Under the pieces are notes generated by a model. That model was given only the letters and a program-made list of their open reading frames with translations. It ran no database searches and was not told the DNA's origin. From Porphyromonadaceae bacterium UBA7176 (lineage in GTDB: Bacteria; Bacteroidota; Bacteroidia; Bacteroidales; Muribaculaceae), in contig DKVO01000003.1 of the NCBI GenBank assembly GCA_002491245.1, forward strand, positions 34,048 to 57,930: a stretch of DNA of 23,883 nt, given 5' to 3'. Below are positions 7,271 to 15,410 of the stretch, piece after piece (the first letter of the stretch is position 1; every line of letters begins with the position of its first letter). The translations under genes and the position numbers were made by a program.

Positions 7271-8188
7271 TTATAGTTCTACCGTGATGCGGACTGGGAA
7301 ATGGTCCGACGGGTTGCGCGACACATATTCCTTTATCGTCAGCCCGGCAGGGAAGTCGGTCGCCTTGAGCTTCTTGTCGCCGTCTTTGGGGGTGCGGTAG
7401 GTATCGGTGAGCACTCCGTATTTTTTTACTTTCACAGAGGGGCTGACAAAGATGTGGTCGATACGCTCGTCGGTGTAGGCGTTGGTATGGTAGGCATTGA
7501 ATGTGCCGTTATGCTGGTATACGAACTCCGAGACGTCGTGAGAGTCGAGCAGGCCGCATTGCAGCACTGTGCGGTATGAATCGCTGTTCTGGTCCACATT
7601 GAAGTCGCCCGAAAGGAAGGTAGGCAATTCGCTGCCGAGCTCGAGTATCTTCTTTTTGATGAGTTTGGCGCTCTCGCTACGGGCCTTGGTTCCCACATGA
7701 TCCATGTGGAGGTTGAACATTAGGAACTCTTTCCCCGATGCCTTATGGCGGAAATGTCCCCATGTGCATATTCTCACACATGCTGCATCCCAGCCCAGAC
7801 CGGGGCGGTCGGGCGTCTCCGACAGCCAGAAATCGCCGTGGTCTACGAGGTCGAACATATCGGTGCGGTAGAATATGGCCGAATGTTCGCCACCTTCCTT
7901 GCCGTCGTCGCGGCCCGAGCCTATGTATTTGTGTTGTGGCAGGGCTTTGGCAAGCGAGTCAAGCTGATTTTTAAACCCTTCCTGAGTACCGAATATATCG
8001 AAGTCATGGAAACGGATCACATCGGCAACCACAGGCCATCTGCGGTCCCAGCCGTTACCGGCATCTTCGTCGCCTTTGTTTTGCATCCGTATGTTGTAAG
8101 TGGCAACATTGAAAACAGTACCCTCAGCGGCGGCCGATATGGCTGCTGTTGCAAGGGTTAGCACTACGATTAATTTTTTCAGTATCAT
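7271..8188 (-). CDS. Secreted endonuclease/exonuclease/phosphatase (EEP) family protein
   Basis: A 305-residue exported protein of the EEP (DNase I/sphingomyelinase-like) superfamily. An uncleaved lysine-led hydrophobic signal is visible at 1-21, with likely cleavage near 'AAA-EG'. The catalytic set is complete: 'TYNIRMQN' at 30-37, Mg-binding Glu70 in 'GTQEGF', His161 in 'NLHMDHVG', Asp195 and Asn197 in 'SGDFNVD', Asp244-His245 in 'RIDHIFVSP' and Asp295-His296 in 'SDHFPV'. Related Bacteroidota proteins are annotated as endonuclease/exonuclease/phosphatase family; substrates could be phosphodiesters in nucleic acids, lipids or sugars, and none is singled out here. The ATG at 8188 is preferred over an in-frame TTG at 8197. 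It lies 30 bp after the Ig-like lipoprotein and 17 bp before lysC. Confidence 0.88.
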   Translation of the reverse strand: MILKKLIVVLTLATAAISAAAEGTVFNVATYNIRMQNKGDEDAGNGWDRRWPVVADVIRFHDFDIFGTQEGFKNQLDSLAKALPQHKYIGSGRDDGKEGGEHSAIFYRTDMFDLVDHGDFWLSETPDRPGLGWDAACVRICTWGHFRHKASGKEFLMFNLHMDHVGTKARSESAKLIKKKILELGSELPTFLSGDFNVDQNSDSYRTVLQCGLLDSHDVSEFVYQHNGTFNAYHTNAYTDERIDHIFVSPSVKVKKYGVLTDTYRTPKDGDKKLKATDFPAGLTIKEYVSRNPSDHFPVRITVEL

Positions 8189-8218
8189 GATGTTCAAGGT
8201 TTTAAAGGTGCGCTCGTA

Positions 8219-10273
8219 TTAGCGTGCAAACACATTGGTGCTTTGGTTCTGCCGTCTGCCACCCGAACCGAAACCACCGCGGTCATTGCGCCCGTCTGTC
8301 GGCCCGAAGGGGTTGCCGAAAGTATCCTCTTCGTTCTCCTCTGTGTCTACAAGCGGTTTTTCGCCTCGTTTCAGCTTAGGCTTGTTTTTCTTTATCGCAT
8401 AAGGCTTCTGGCGGTCGAGGGGTAGCTCGGTTATATCCCAGCTTTGGTCGATATCCCAGTTTTCCTTAAGGTTGAGTTTCTTGGCAAAATAGTACACTTC
8501 TTCGGGTTGTTTTGGAGCGAGTGGATCGCCGGTATCCCATTTTGCATTGAGGTTGTCGTCGATAAACAGGCGCATGTAGTATGTTCCTGGGGCAAGGAGC
8601 TTGAATTGTGCGCGTGTCTGGCCTACCGGTTTTATAGTCCGGTAGACAGGGACGTCAGATTGGTTGAGCAACTCCACCACAGCCTGCACGGAGTCGAGCC
8701 CCGGAAGTGATACGTTGAGGTTGGCGTAGTCTTCATATTTTTTTGCTGTCAATTCTTTCTTGACAGGGCGGTTGAATGGCCCGAAAATGCTTCGCACTGC
8801 CATCGTGTCGATGTTTATGCGGTATTTTGCACCCGGAATCCAGTCTGCCTCGATGCGCGAACGAAGCACCGGGTCAAGTGTGTCGGGCCTCATGCTGAAA
8901 GCAACAGGCATCCATACGGTGTCGGTCATGCACTCGAGGTGTATGCCGGCGGTATCGAGGCTCTCAACCGGCAGGTTAGTCTCCACAATCATCGGTCTGC
9001 CAAGCTCCTGATTATTGTTGCCCTTGATGTCGACTTTGAGAAACTCGAAGTCGGGCGGCGGAAGGAAAGTGGTGTCGCCCGTTATGGAGTCGACGGTAAA
9101 GAGAGGTATCTCCTCTTCTTTTTTGTCTTTCTTCTTTTTCTTTTTGTTCTTTTCCGTGTCCTTGAAGAAGAAACGCAAGGTGTCAGTGGCCCATATTCTG
9201 TTTTCGAGGGTATCGAGTTTCTGATAGCGCACCGCCAGCATAAGGGAGTCGGAATTGGAAGCCATAAGGGTGTCGGCAATCCAATATGTAAGAGAGTCGG
9301 CGGTAAGGTTGCTCTGGCGTAATGCCCACTCTTTGTCCGTGCGTCCGATGCCGGGAGCACCGCTTACGACAGTAAGTGTCGGCAGGCTGTCGTTCGGCGA
9401 TCCAAGGTTGATGGTGATACGCCGGCGGTCGGGACGGCCATAGTCGGCTAAATAAGGCTGCTTGTAGTTAGTATTGAACCAGGTGAGCAGCACATCGTTG
9501 GGCAGGTAGCGGATACCGGGACGGGTCACCAACGAGTCTTCACCCGTGGAGGCATAGAGAGTGTCGGTGATTTCCAGCGCTTCGGTCGTAGGGACTATCA
9601 AGGTGTCGAAGAAAGCTATGTCCTCGGTGCGATCCCAACGGTAGTCGCGGTTGATATCGTTGATGGCGAATACTTTGTATGCTCCTGCCGGTAGATTGCG
9701 GATAGTGAACTGCCCCGATTGGTTTGTTCGGGCGATACGGTCGAGAGGCACCTTTGTAAGCGATGTGTCAGTATATGCCGAGTACACACCCACAAGCATA
9801 CCCTGGGCCGGTTCGAGGTTCTCGGCCTGAAGCACCATGCCTGAGATACGGAGGGTATCGATAGTATCACCAGTTGAGAAGTCGAGGGCGAAGCCGTCGA
9901 GCACATTTCCCTCGTTGAGGTCCTTGATGGCGTCGGCAAAGTCGACGGTATATGTCGTGTTCGACCGTAGGGTATCTTTAAAGTCGACTGTCAGCGTGCG
10001 GCCGTTGGCGCTTACTTGCGGAGGCGTCTTTTGGGCCGGTGACACAACCACTTTCTCGAAAGCGTTGTCGAGCTGCACATTTTCGTCGAAAGTCACGGTC
10101 ATGCGCGAGTTGTTGAAGTTACGCGCTCCCGGTTTGGGGTTCGACCTCACGTATTTGGGTGGAATTTCGTCGCGTGCGCCTCCCTGAGGACGTCCCATAT
10201 TGGCACATGCGGCGAGCATACACGCCGCCACTCCCCACAGCAGGAGCCTCATGGTGTCGCCTCTGCCTTTCAT
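8219..10273 (-). CDS. Ig-like (SbsA-type) domain lipoprotein of Bacteroidota
   Basis: A 684-residue envelope lipoprotein; lipobox 'LAAC' with Cys23. Domains read in order: an SbsA-type Ig-like domain around 38-135 ('PPKYVRSNPKPGARNFNNS', 'VSPAQKTPPQVS', 'TLRSNTTYTVDF'); a carboxypeptidase-regulatory-like beta domain around 140-216 ending in 'DINRDYRWD'; a long middle region with a lysine-rich low-complexity stretch at about 372-389; and a C-terminal domain with a second copy of the acidic motif, 'DDNLNAKWDTGD' at 572-583. The tail is Gly/Asn/Arg-rich. Such proteins are widespread and conserved in Bacteroidota but of unknown function. The start at 10273 overlaps the upstream stop as TGATG, favouring it over the ATG at 10252, which would also leave an intact signal peptide. 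No enzymatic motif is visible. Confidence 0.82.
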   Translation of the reverse strand: MKGRGDTMRLLLWGVAACMLAACANMGRPQGGARDEIPPKYVRSNPKPGARNFNNSRMTVTFDENVQLDNAFEKVVVSPAQKTPPQVSANGRTLTVDFKDTLRSNTTYTVDFADAIKDLNEGNVLDGFALDFSTGDTIDTLRISGMVLQAENLEPAQGMLVGVYSAYTDTSLTKVPLDRIARTNQSGQFTIRNLPAGAYKVFAINDINRDYRWDRTEDIAFFDTLIVPTTEALEITDTLYASTGEDSLVTRPGIRYLPNDVLLTWFNTNYKQPYLADYGRPDRRRITINLGSPNDSLPTLTVVSGAPGIGRTDKEWALRQSNLTADSLTYWIADTLMASNSDSLMLAVRYQKLDTLENRIWATDTLRFFFKDTEKNKKKKKKDKKEEEIPLFTVDSITGDTTFLPPPDFEFLKVDIKGNNNQELGRPMIVETNLPVESLDTAGIHLECMTDTVWMPVAFSMRPDTLDPVLRSRIEADWIPGAKYRINIDTMAVRSIFGPFNRPVKKELTAKKYEDYANLNVSLPGLDSVQAVVELLNQSDVPVYRTIKPVGQTRAQFKLLAPGTYYMRLFIDDNLNAKWDTGDPLAPKQPEEVYYFAKKLNLKENWDIDQSWDITELPLDRQKPYAIKKNKPKLKRGEKPLVDTEENEEDTFGNPFGPTDGRNDRGGFGSGGRRQNQSTNVFAR

Positions 10274-11250
10274 CAGTATTGCCTTTCGATAACGAAGTCA
10301 AACAAATCGCCCAGTTGGCGGCGTATCTCGCAGTCGGGCAGTGTCGACAGTTTATTAAGAGCTCGGCTGCGAAGGTCGGCCATCTCGGCATATGCCCCAT
10401 CGATACCGCCATTGTCGCGTGCGAAAGCCATTATGTGTTCGATTTCGCTGTCAGTAAGGCTGTCGCCGGCCAGCATTTCTTCGATTTCGTCATGGTCGGG
10501 GCCTGTCGTCTTTTCCAAGGCAATCAGCAAGGGCAGCGACACCTTGCCTTCGCGGAGGTCGTTGCCTGTCGGTTTGCCCACAAGGGTCGAGGGATAGTAG
10601 TCGAAAATATCGTCGCGGAGCTGGAAACAACGGCCGAACAACAGTGCGAATTCAGCTAAGGCTTCCGTGGCCTCTTTCGGAGCTCCGGCAGCCAGACACC
10701 CCATCCGGGCGCTTGCTACAAAGAGCGAGGCTGTCTTGTAGTCAACTATGCGGAAGTAAGCCTCGCGCGAGAGCGTGTGGCCGCGTGCATTGTCTATCTG
10801 GTCTATCTCGCCGAGCGACAAGTCGCGTCCGAGGCCGCAGAGAGAGTCGATGATTGCGATGTCGCCTGTCGATATTGCCTCCTGCATGGCGACGGAGGTG
10901 AAGAAGTCGCCGACAAGGACGGAGATATGGTTGTCCCACACCGCGTTGACAGTCGGACGGTTGCGACGGGTCATGGAATTGTCCACCACGTCGTCGTGTA
11001 TTAGCGAGGCGTTGTGGAGCAGTTCTACTGCCGCGGCGGCCGAAAGGACGCGCCCGGTTACGGGTCCGAATATCTTGGCGCACATTATCAGCATCAACGG
11101 GCGCAGTTGCTTGCCCTTGGTGCGCAGCAGCGACATCACTATGCGGCTCATCAAGGGGTTGGCGTTGGTCAAACGGCCTGATATACGCTCGTTGAGGCCG
11201 TCTATGTCGGCCCGGTGCGAGAGGGTGATCGTTTCAAGTATTGTCATCAT
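10273..11250 (-). CDS. All-trans polyprenyl diphosphate synthase (IspB-like)
   Basis: A 325-residue trans-isoprenyl diphosphate synthase that condenses isopentenyl diphosphate units onto an allylic primer, most likely making the side chain of menaquinone. The first aspartate-rich motif is D86-D-V-V-D90 in 'LIHDDVVDNSMTRRNRPT' and the second is D213-D-I-F-D217 in 'FQLRDDIFDYY'; 'GKQLRPLM' at 46-53 supplies the diphosphate-binding basic residues. The residue five positions before the first motif is small (Ala81), which in this family goes with long-chain products rather than C15/C20; the exact length cannot be read. Start is the ATG at 11250 (a second ATG follows at 11247). It is first in the four-gene minus-strand cluster and its stop overlaps the Ig-like lipoprotein start by one base (TGATG). 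Confidence 0.9.
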   Translation of the reverse strand: MMTILETITLSHRADIDGLNERISGRLTNANPLMSRIVMSLLRTKGKQLRPLMLIMCAKIFGPVTGRVLSAAAAVELLHNASLIHDDVVDNSMTRRNRPTVNAVWDNHISVLVGDFFTSVAMQEAISTGDIAIIDSLCGLGRDLSLGEIDQIDNARGHTLSREAYFRIVDYKTASLFVASARMGCLAAGAPKEATEALAEFALLFGRCFQLRDDIFDYYPSTLVGKPTGNDLREGKVSLPLLIALEKTTGPDHDEIEEMLAGDSLTDSEIEHIMAFARDNGGIDGAYAEMADLRSRALNKLSTLPDCEIRRQLGDLFDFVIERQY

Positions 11251-11264
11251 TGCTCAATGATATG

Positions 11265-11272
11265 CAAAATTA
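11265..11272 (-). promoter_or_regulatory. -7 box upstream of the polyprenyl synthase cluster
   Basis: On the minus strand TAATTTTG occupies 11272-11265, 14 bases before the ATG at 11250. The -33 position (19 bp upstream) reads TTCT, only a partial match to TTTG. A 6-bp inverted repeat (TGCAAA at 11263-11268, TTTGCA at 11281-11286) straddles the box. The position ahead of a four-gene cluster makes a promoter plausible. Confidence 0.5.
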
Positions 11273-11331
11273 CAAAAATCTTTGCAATCATAGAAGAACT
11301 TACGTGGATTATGGCCGATTTTGCATCACAT

Positions 11332-11874
11332 TCATTCGATTGGCATCAGTTCTCCGGTGGTGGAGTCCATGATATAACCGCTTACTCTCACATCGGCAGC
11401 CATCAGAGGATGACGGGCGATGAGGTCGACAGTTTCCTTGACAGCGGACGAAGTGTCGTCGAAGCCATGTAGCCAGCTGTCCAGGTCGATGCCGCAATGA
11501 CGCATCAGCGAGATGTGTTCGTCGTTGATGCCGCGCTCCTGCATCAGGTGCAGCATTTCAGCGGCGTTCATGCCCTGCACACCGCAGCCGGTGTGCCCGA
11601 TAACCATGATTTCATTCACACCAAGCTCATACACCGCGACAAGCAGCGAGCGCATCGTCGAGTCGAATGGGTTGGTGATTGTCCCTCCGGCGTTCTTGAT
11701 TATCTTCACATCCCCGTTTTTTATTCCGAGGGCAGCCGGCAGAAGTTCTACCAGGCGTGTGTCCATACACGTCACGATAGCAATCCTTTTGTCGGGATAT
11801 TTTGTGGTGATGAAACGCTCATATCCTTTCGAGGCGACAAATTCCCGGTTGTATTTTAAGATATCTTCAATCAT
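11332..11874 (-). CDS. Beta-class carbonic anhydrase
   Basis: A 180-residue beta-carbonic anhydrase that interconverts CO2 and bicarbonate in the cytoplasm. The zinc ligands are Cys36, His94 and Cys97, and the catalytic dyad is Asp38-Arg40: these appear in 'IVTCMDTRLVELLP' at 33-46 and 'VIGHTGCGVQGM' at 91-102. 'IIKNAGGTITNP' at 58-69 is the usual substrate-pocket segment. The length fits the short prokaryotic type. It begins 49 bp after the ComM/YifB gene with no clear promoter between, so read-through from that cluster is likely. Bacteroidales need bicarbonate for carboxylation by PEP carboxykinase and related enzymes, which would explain a role in succinate fermentation, but that is inference. 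Confidence 0.92.
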   Translation of the reverse strand: MIEDILKYNREFVASKGYERFITTKYPDKRIAIVTCMDTRLVELLPAALGIKNGDVKIIKNAGGTITNPFDSTMRSLLVAVYELGVNEIMVIGHTGCGVQGMNAAEMLHLMQERGINDEHISLMRHCGIDLDSWLHGFDDTSSAVKETVDLIARHPLMAADVRVSGYIMDSTTGELMPIE

Positions 11875-11923
11875 GTCTGTTTGTCAGTCAGAGATTTTTG
11901 TGAATTGGTAAGTAAGTGCTTGA

Positions 11924-13459
11924 TTATCTGCGGTGGCTCTTGTCGAGAGTCCGGTAGCCGACAGCCTCGCTGATATGTTGAGGCTCTATCGTTGTGCTCC
12001 CCTCGAGGTCGGCTATTGTGCGTGCCACTTTGAGGATGCGGTCGTAGGCGCGTGCACTCATGTCATAGCGTGTCATGATCCGCTTCAGGATCGCTGTCGA
12101 TTCGTCGCCGAGAGAGCAATATTGCTGCATGAGCCGCGAGTTCATCTGGGCGTTGCAGTGTATTTCGGGCTCCGAGGCATAGCGTTCTGATTGGATTCGT
12201 CGTGCGTTTATGACACGCGCACGGATATCAGCGCTGCTTTCGCCAGTGGTACGGCTGTGCAGTTCGTCGAACTCTACCGGCATTATCTCGCATTGTATGT
12301 CGATACGGTCGAGCAGCGGACCCGATATGCGCCCAAGGTAGCGGCTTATTGCTCCGGGTGCACACGTGCAGGCCTTGGTCGGGTGTGTGTAATAGCCGCA
12401 AGGACATGGGTTCATCGACGCAACGAGCATGAAAGATGCTGGGTAATCAACTTGATAACGGGCGCGCGACACACTGATATGGCGGTCTTCAAGCGGTTGG
12501 CGCAGCACTTCGAGCACCGCTCGCGGAAACTCCGGAAATTCATCCAGAAAAAGTATCCCGTTGTGGGCCAGCGAAATCTCCCCGGGGAGTGGATTTGAAC
12601 CACCTCCCACCATCGCCACTGGCGACACCGTGTGGTGAGGCGAGCGGAAAGGGCGTACCGTCATTAGGCGTGATCCCCTGCGCAGCTTGCCGGCCACGGA
12701 GTGTATTTTGGTCGTCTCAAGAGCCTCCCCAAGGGTGAGGGGTGGCATTATGGACGGGAGGCGTTTGGCCATCATCGATTTGCCCGATCCGGGAGGACCC
12801 ACAAGGAGTATGTTGTGCCCCCCTGCGCAGGCCACCTCGAATGCCCGTTTCACGTTTTCCTGGCCCTTGACCTCGTCGAAATCATAGTCGAACTTGCCAA
12901 GGTCTTGTGCGAATGCCGTACGGGTGTCTACAATCGTCGGTTCAAGTGCACCGTTACCTTGCAGAAAGTCGGCGACCTGCCTGAGGTTGTCCACGCCATA
13001 TACTTCCAGATTGTTGACCACCGCTGCTTCTGTGGCGTTGGCCGACGGGAGTATGATGCCCCTGAAACCTCTCGCCCGGGCTTCGATAGCTATCGGCAAC
13101 GCTCCGCGGATAGGCTGCACGCTGCCATCGAGCGATAGCTCGCCCATTATCATGTAGCGGTCAAGCTCGTGAGCTTTTATTATTTCGGTGCCCACAAGCA
13201 GTGAGATAGCTATCGGGAGGTCGTAGGCCGCGCCCTCTTTGCGTATGTCGGCAGGAGCCATGTTGATGACAGCGGCCGTACGCGGCACCTTGTAGCCCGA
13301 TTGCATCAAGGCGGCTTTAACTCGTTCGTGGCTCTCTTTAACTGCCGTGTCGGGCAGACCTACGATGCAATACTGCATACCTCGGGTGATGGCCGTCTCA
13401 ATAGTGATTACACGGGCATCGACGCCCTGCACGGCGGCAGCGTAGGTTTTTACAAGCAT
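11924..13459 (-). CDS. comM: YifB/ComM family Mg-chelatase-like AAA+ ATPase
   Basis: A 511-residue YifB/ComM-type ATPase. The N-terminal Lon-protease-S5-like (ChlI) domain spans about 1-170 ('RGMQYCIVGLPDTAVKES', 'LPIAISLLVG'). The AAA+ Mg-chelatase domain follows: Walker A 'GPPGSGKS' at 221-228, 'RPFRSPHHTVSPVAMVGGG' around 269-287 and Walker B 'LFLDE' at 303-307. A four-cysteine cluster at 352-366 (Cys352, 354, 364, 366) looks like a zinc site, and the C-terminal helical domain ends in 'ISEAVGYRTLD'. In naturally competent bacteria ComM is a hexameric helicase that extends heteroduplex during recombination of incoming DNA; Bacteroidota carry it widely, so a broader recombination or repair role is likely. 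It lies 8 bp after the DUF4369-like lipoprotein gene. Confidence 0.93.
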   Translation of the reverse strand: MLVKTYAAAVQGVDARVITIETAITRGMQYCIVGLPDTAVKESHERVKAALMQSGYKVPRTAAVINMAPADIRKEGAAYDLPIAISLLVGTEIIKAHELDRYMIMGELSLDGSVQPIRGALPIAIEARARGFRGIILPSANATEAAVVNNLEVYGVDNLRQVADFLQGNGALEPTIVDTRTAFAQDLGKFDYDFDEVKGQENVKRAFEVACAGGHNILLVGPPGSGKSMMAKRLPSIMPPLTLGEALETTKIHSVAGKLRRGSRLMTVRPFRSPHHTVSPVAMVGGGSNPLPGEISLAHNGILFLDEFPEFPRAVLEVLRQPLEDRHISVSRARYQVDYPASFMLVASMNPCPCGYYTHPTKACTCAPGAISRYLGRISGPLLDRIDIQCEIMPVEFDELHSRTTGESSADIRARVINARRIQSERYASEPEIHCNAQMNSRLMQQYCSLGDESTAILKRIMTRYDMSARAYDRILKVARTIADLEGSTTIEPQHISEAVGYRTLDKSHRR

Positions 13460-13467
13460 GGCGGCGG

Positions 13468-14460
13468 TTATTTAAGTTTGTGTTTTACAAATGCGGCCAT
13501 CACCCCGGGCGAGGCGGTGCGCAGCAGTTGGGCGCCGGTGCTGTCGGCGACGATAAAGTACGGCTCTCCCGGTATCCCGAGTCGTTCTATACCCCTGGCA
13601 GCAAGGCCTCCGGGTACGCGCCCCATTTTCCAATCCAATGTATCAGACCCACTCTTGAGGGCGTTGGCATATGGCTCCAGGTCGAGTTCGAGTACTCCGA
13701 TGTTCTTTAACTTGCTTATTCTCTTGAGTGCCGGCACTATTGAGTCATCGCGGAATTTGCCACCCCTGTCAAGAGCCAGCACGCACAAGCGTCGTTTCGA
13801 AGGATCGAAAGAGCGGATGCTGTCATCTCTGTCGGCATAGCGGATCAGGGAGAGTGAATCGTGGGCCTCCTCGCTCATCAGTCGCTGCATCATGAAAGTG
13901 TTGCTCTCGGTCAGCGACGAAGGCCGCACCGCAGGGTCGATGAGTGCCATCACCGAATCAGCGGCCTCCATGTCAGTGCGGTTGTCGTAGGCCGTCACCA
14001 TAAGTAGGGTAGATACTATATCGGTCGGGTTGGCCGATACATATTCTGCGATGGCGGTGTTGGCTTCGGCCGGCGACGATGTCAGTGCAGCCTCATGCTC
14101 GCGGAGGAATTTCGACCAACGGTCCGTTGTTTCGTTGCCCGATATTTTGGCGGCGAGAGGTCTGGCCCTGTCAAGCTCGATGTCGAATGTCTCCCCGTTC
14201 GAGGCATAAAGCCTCACCAGGGGTCGGTAGTCATAATCGGTGATTTCGACAACCGTCGGCTGTTTCGACGAACCGTAGAACTCGAATTTACCCTCGCGTG
14301 CTGCCGTCACTAAGGTATGGTATGCACCATCGGCATAGTACGACACGCGCAGGTTGATCGATGGCTTACCCTCGATCACTCCATTGACTCGGAACTGCTC
14401 ATTGTCGGTGCAGCTCCACAGGAGCAACATGGATGTAAGCAAAATTATGATATGGCGCAT
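13468..14460 (-). CDS. DUF4369-like lipoprotein with degenerate thioredoxin-like C-terminus
   Basis: A 330-residue envelope lipoprotein (lipobox 'LWSC', Cys17). The part from about 22 to 110 ('FRVNGVIEGKPSINLRVSYY', 'VVEITDYDYRPLVRLYASNG') resembles the DUF4369 beta domain that precedes TlpA-type thioredoxin domains in Bacteroidota. A helical linker follows, then from about residue 220 a segment with the spacing of a thioredoxin fold: 'RLCVLALDRGGKFRDDS' where a WCxxC would be expected, and 'LGIPGEPYFIVADSTGAQLL' in the cis-proline region. No CxxC is present, so it is unlikely to be a disulfide oxidoreductase. Residues after the lipid Cys are 'TDNEQ', faintly like a Bacteroidota surface-export signal. 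It lies 24 bp after the phospholipase and 8 bp before ComM, and is probably co-transcribed with both. Function unknown. Confidence 0.75.
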   Translation of the reverse strand: MRHIIILLTSMLLLWSCTDNEQFRVNGVIEGKPSINLRVSYYADGAYHTLVTAAREGKFEFYGSSKQPTVVEITDYDYRPLVRLYASNGETFDIELDRARPLAAKISGNETTDRWSKFLREHEAALTSSPAEANTAIAEYVSANPTDIVSTLLMVTAYDNRTDMEAADSVMALIDPAVRPSSLTESNTFMMQRLMSEEAHDSLSLIRYADRDDSIRSFDPSKRRLCVLALDRGGKFRDDSIVPALKRISKLKNIGVLELDLEPYANALKSGSDTLDWKMGRVPGGLAARGIERLGIPGEPYFIVADSTGAQLLRTASPGVMAAFVKHKLK

Positions 14461-14484
14461 CTGTATAATTTCTTATGGTTTCGG

Positions 14485-15318
14485 TTAGAAATCGCTGAAT
14501 AACTTCGGACGTATAAGCAAGCCCACGCGGAGTTGCGAATGGTACTTGTTGTAGTCGAGCAATCCCTCTCCGTAGCCATTGTAAAACTGGAAGAAGAGAT
14601 ATTGGTTTTCTGTCTTGAACAACCTCACGGCGAAATCGACAACCACATTGCAACTCCCGAAATGGCGCCGCGGAACTATCGTTATTCCGCCGGTGAACCG
14701 TCGGTTGTCGCTCACCACCTGCGTGCCGAACTGGCACCAGCCGCAGTAGTCGACTATATCCTTGTTGTTCATACCGTCCACGATTGGTGCCCATAGTTTG
14801 GCATGGACCATGAGATTTTTGGTCACAAATACGTTAGCTGCAAGTGCCACCCTGTTCCACGAACGCGATTCTATGCTGTCGCGGCCGTTGCTTTCATGCT
14901 CGATGATGAAAGTCATCTTGCCTATATAGCGGTTCTTGACAAAAAATGGTTTGGTCAGACCGATACCCGGGTTGAAGTTCAGGTCGGTCATCGGCATCGA
15001 GTTTTGGAGGATATTCCAAAAACATTTCTGCGTGTAGAAGAGGTAGAGATACGTGCCCCAGGGGAGTTTCGCCTGGGTGAGGCGCTGGGCTACGGAAATC
15101 TGAAATTTGATGTTAGTGTTTTCGTTGGTCGGTTTGGGGCCTACCGGAGGGCCGAAGATAAAATAATTATCCTTGTATATGCCGAAATACGGCTGATTGG
15201 AGAAATCGCGTTTTACGCTGTCTTCAAGCATGGGCTTGCCGCCACCGGTGACGAGTATCTGAGCCTCTGTCACCAGAGTGGCCGCTAATCCGATAAGCAG
15301 TATGATAAACCGGTTCAC
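14485..15318 (-). CDS. pldA: Outer-membrane phospholipase A (OmpPLA family)
   Basis: A 277-residue outer-membrane beta-barrel phospholipase that hydrolyses acyl chains of phospholipids reaching the outer leaflet. The catalytic triad of E. coli PldA (His142, Ser144, Asn156) is matched in identity and spacing by His141, Ser143 and Asn155 in 'HESNGRDSIESRSWNRV'. Other family landmarks are 'YLFYTQKCFWN', 'DLNFNPGIGL' and the C-terminal 'YNGYGEGLLDYN'; the chain ends in Phe as barrel proteins do. The ORF is open back to an ATG at 15414, but that stretch contains the terminator hairpin of the upstream transporter. I therefore chose the in-frame GTG at 15318, which directly opens a good signal peptide (VNRFIILLIGLAATLVTEAQ). 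It begins a probable operon with the DUF4369-like protein and ComM; no clear promoter was found. Confidence 0.85.
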   Translation of the reverse strand: MNRFIILLIGLAATLVTEAQILVTGGGKPMLEDSVKRDFSNQPYFGIYKDNYFIFGPPVGPKPTNENTNIKFQISVAQRLTQAKLPWGTYLYLFYTQKCFWNILQNSMPMTDLNFNPGIGLTKPFFVKNRYIGKMTFIIEHESNGRDSIESRSWNRVALAANVFVTKNLMVHAKLWAPIVDGMNNKDIVDYCGWCQFGTQVVSDNRRFTGGITIVPRRHFGSCNVVVDFAVRLFKTENQYLFFQFYNGYGEGLLDYNKYHSQLRVGLLIRPKLFSDF

Positions 15319-15347
15319 GTTGTTTAGAGGGCGTTTAATATTAATTG

Positions 15348-15387
15348 AAATTAGGAACCGGCACAGTAAGGTGCCAGTTCCTAATTT
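15348..15387 (-). terminator. Hairpin terminator of the POT transporter gene
   Basis: Arms 15348-15364 and 15371-15387 form a 17-bp stem with a 6-base loop, beginning 23 bases after the transporter stop codon. In minus-strand RNA the one imperfect position is a G-U wobble, whereas in plus-strand RNA it would be a C-A mismatch, which supports action on the minus strand. The following tract (TTTCAATT) is only weakly U-rich. Confidence 0.75.
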
Positions 15388-15410
15388 TCGGTTTTGAGCT
15401 TGTTTGGAAA

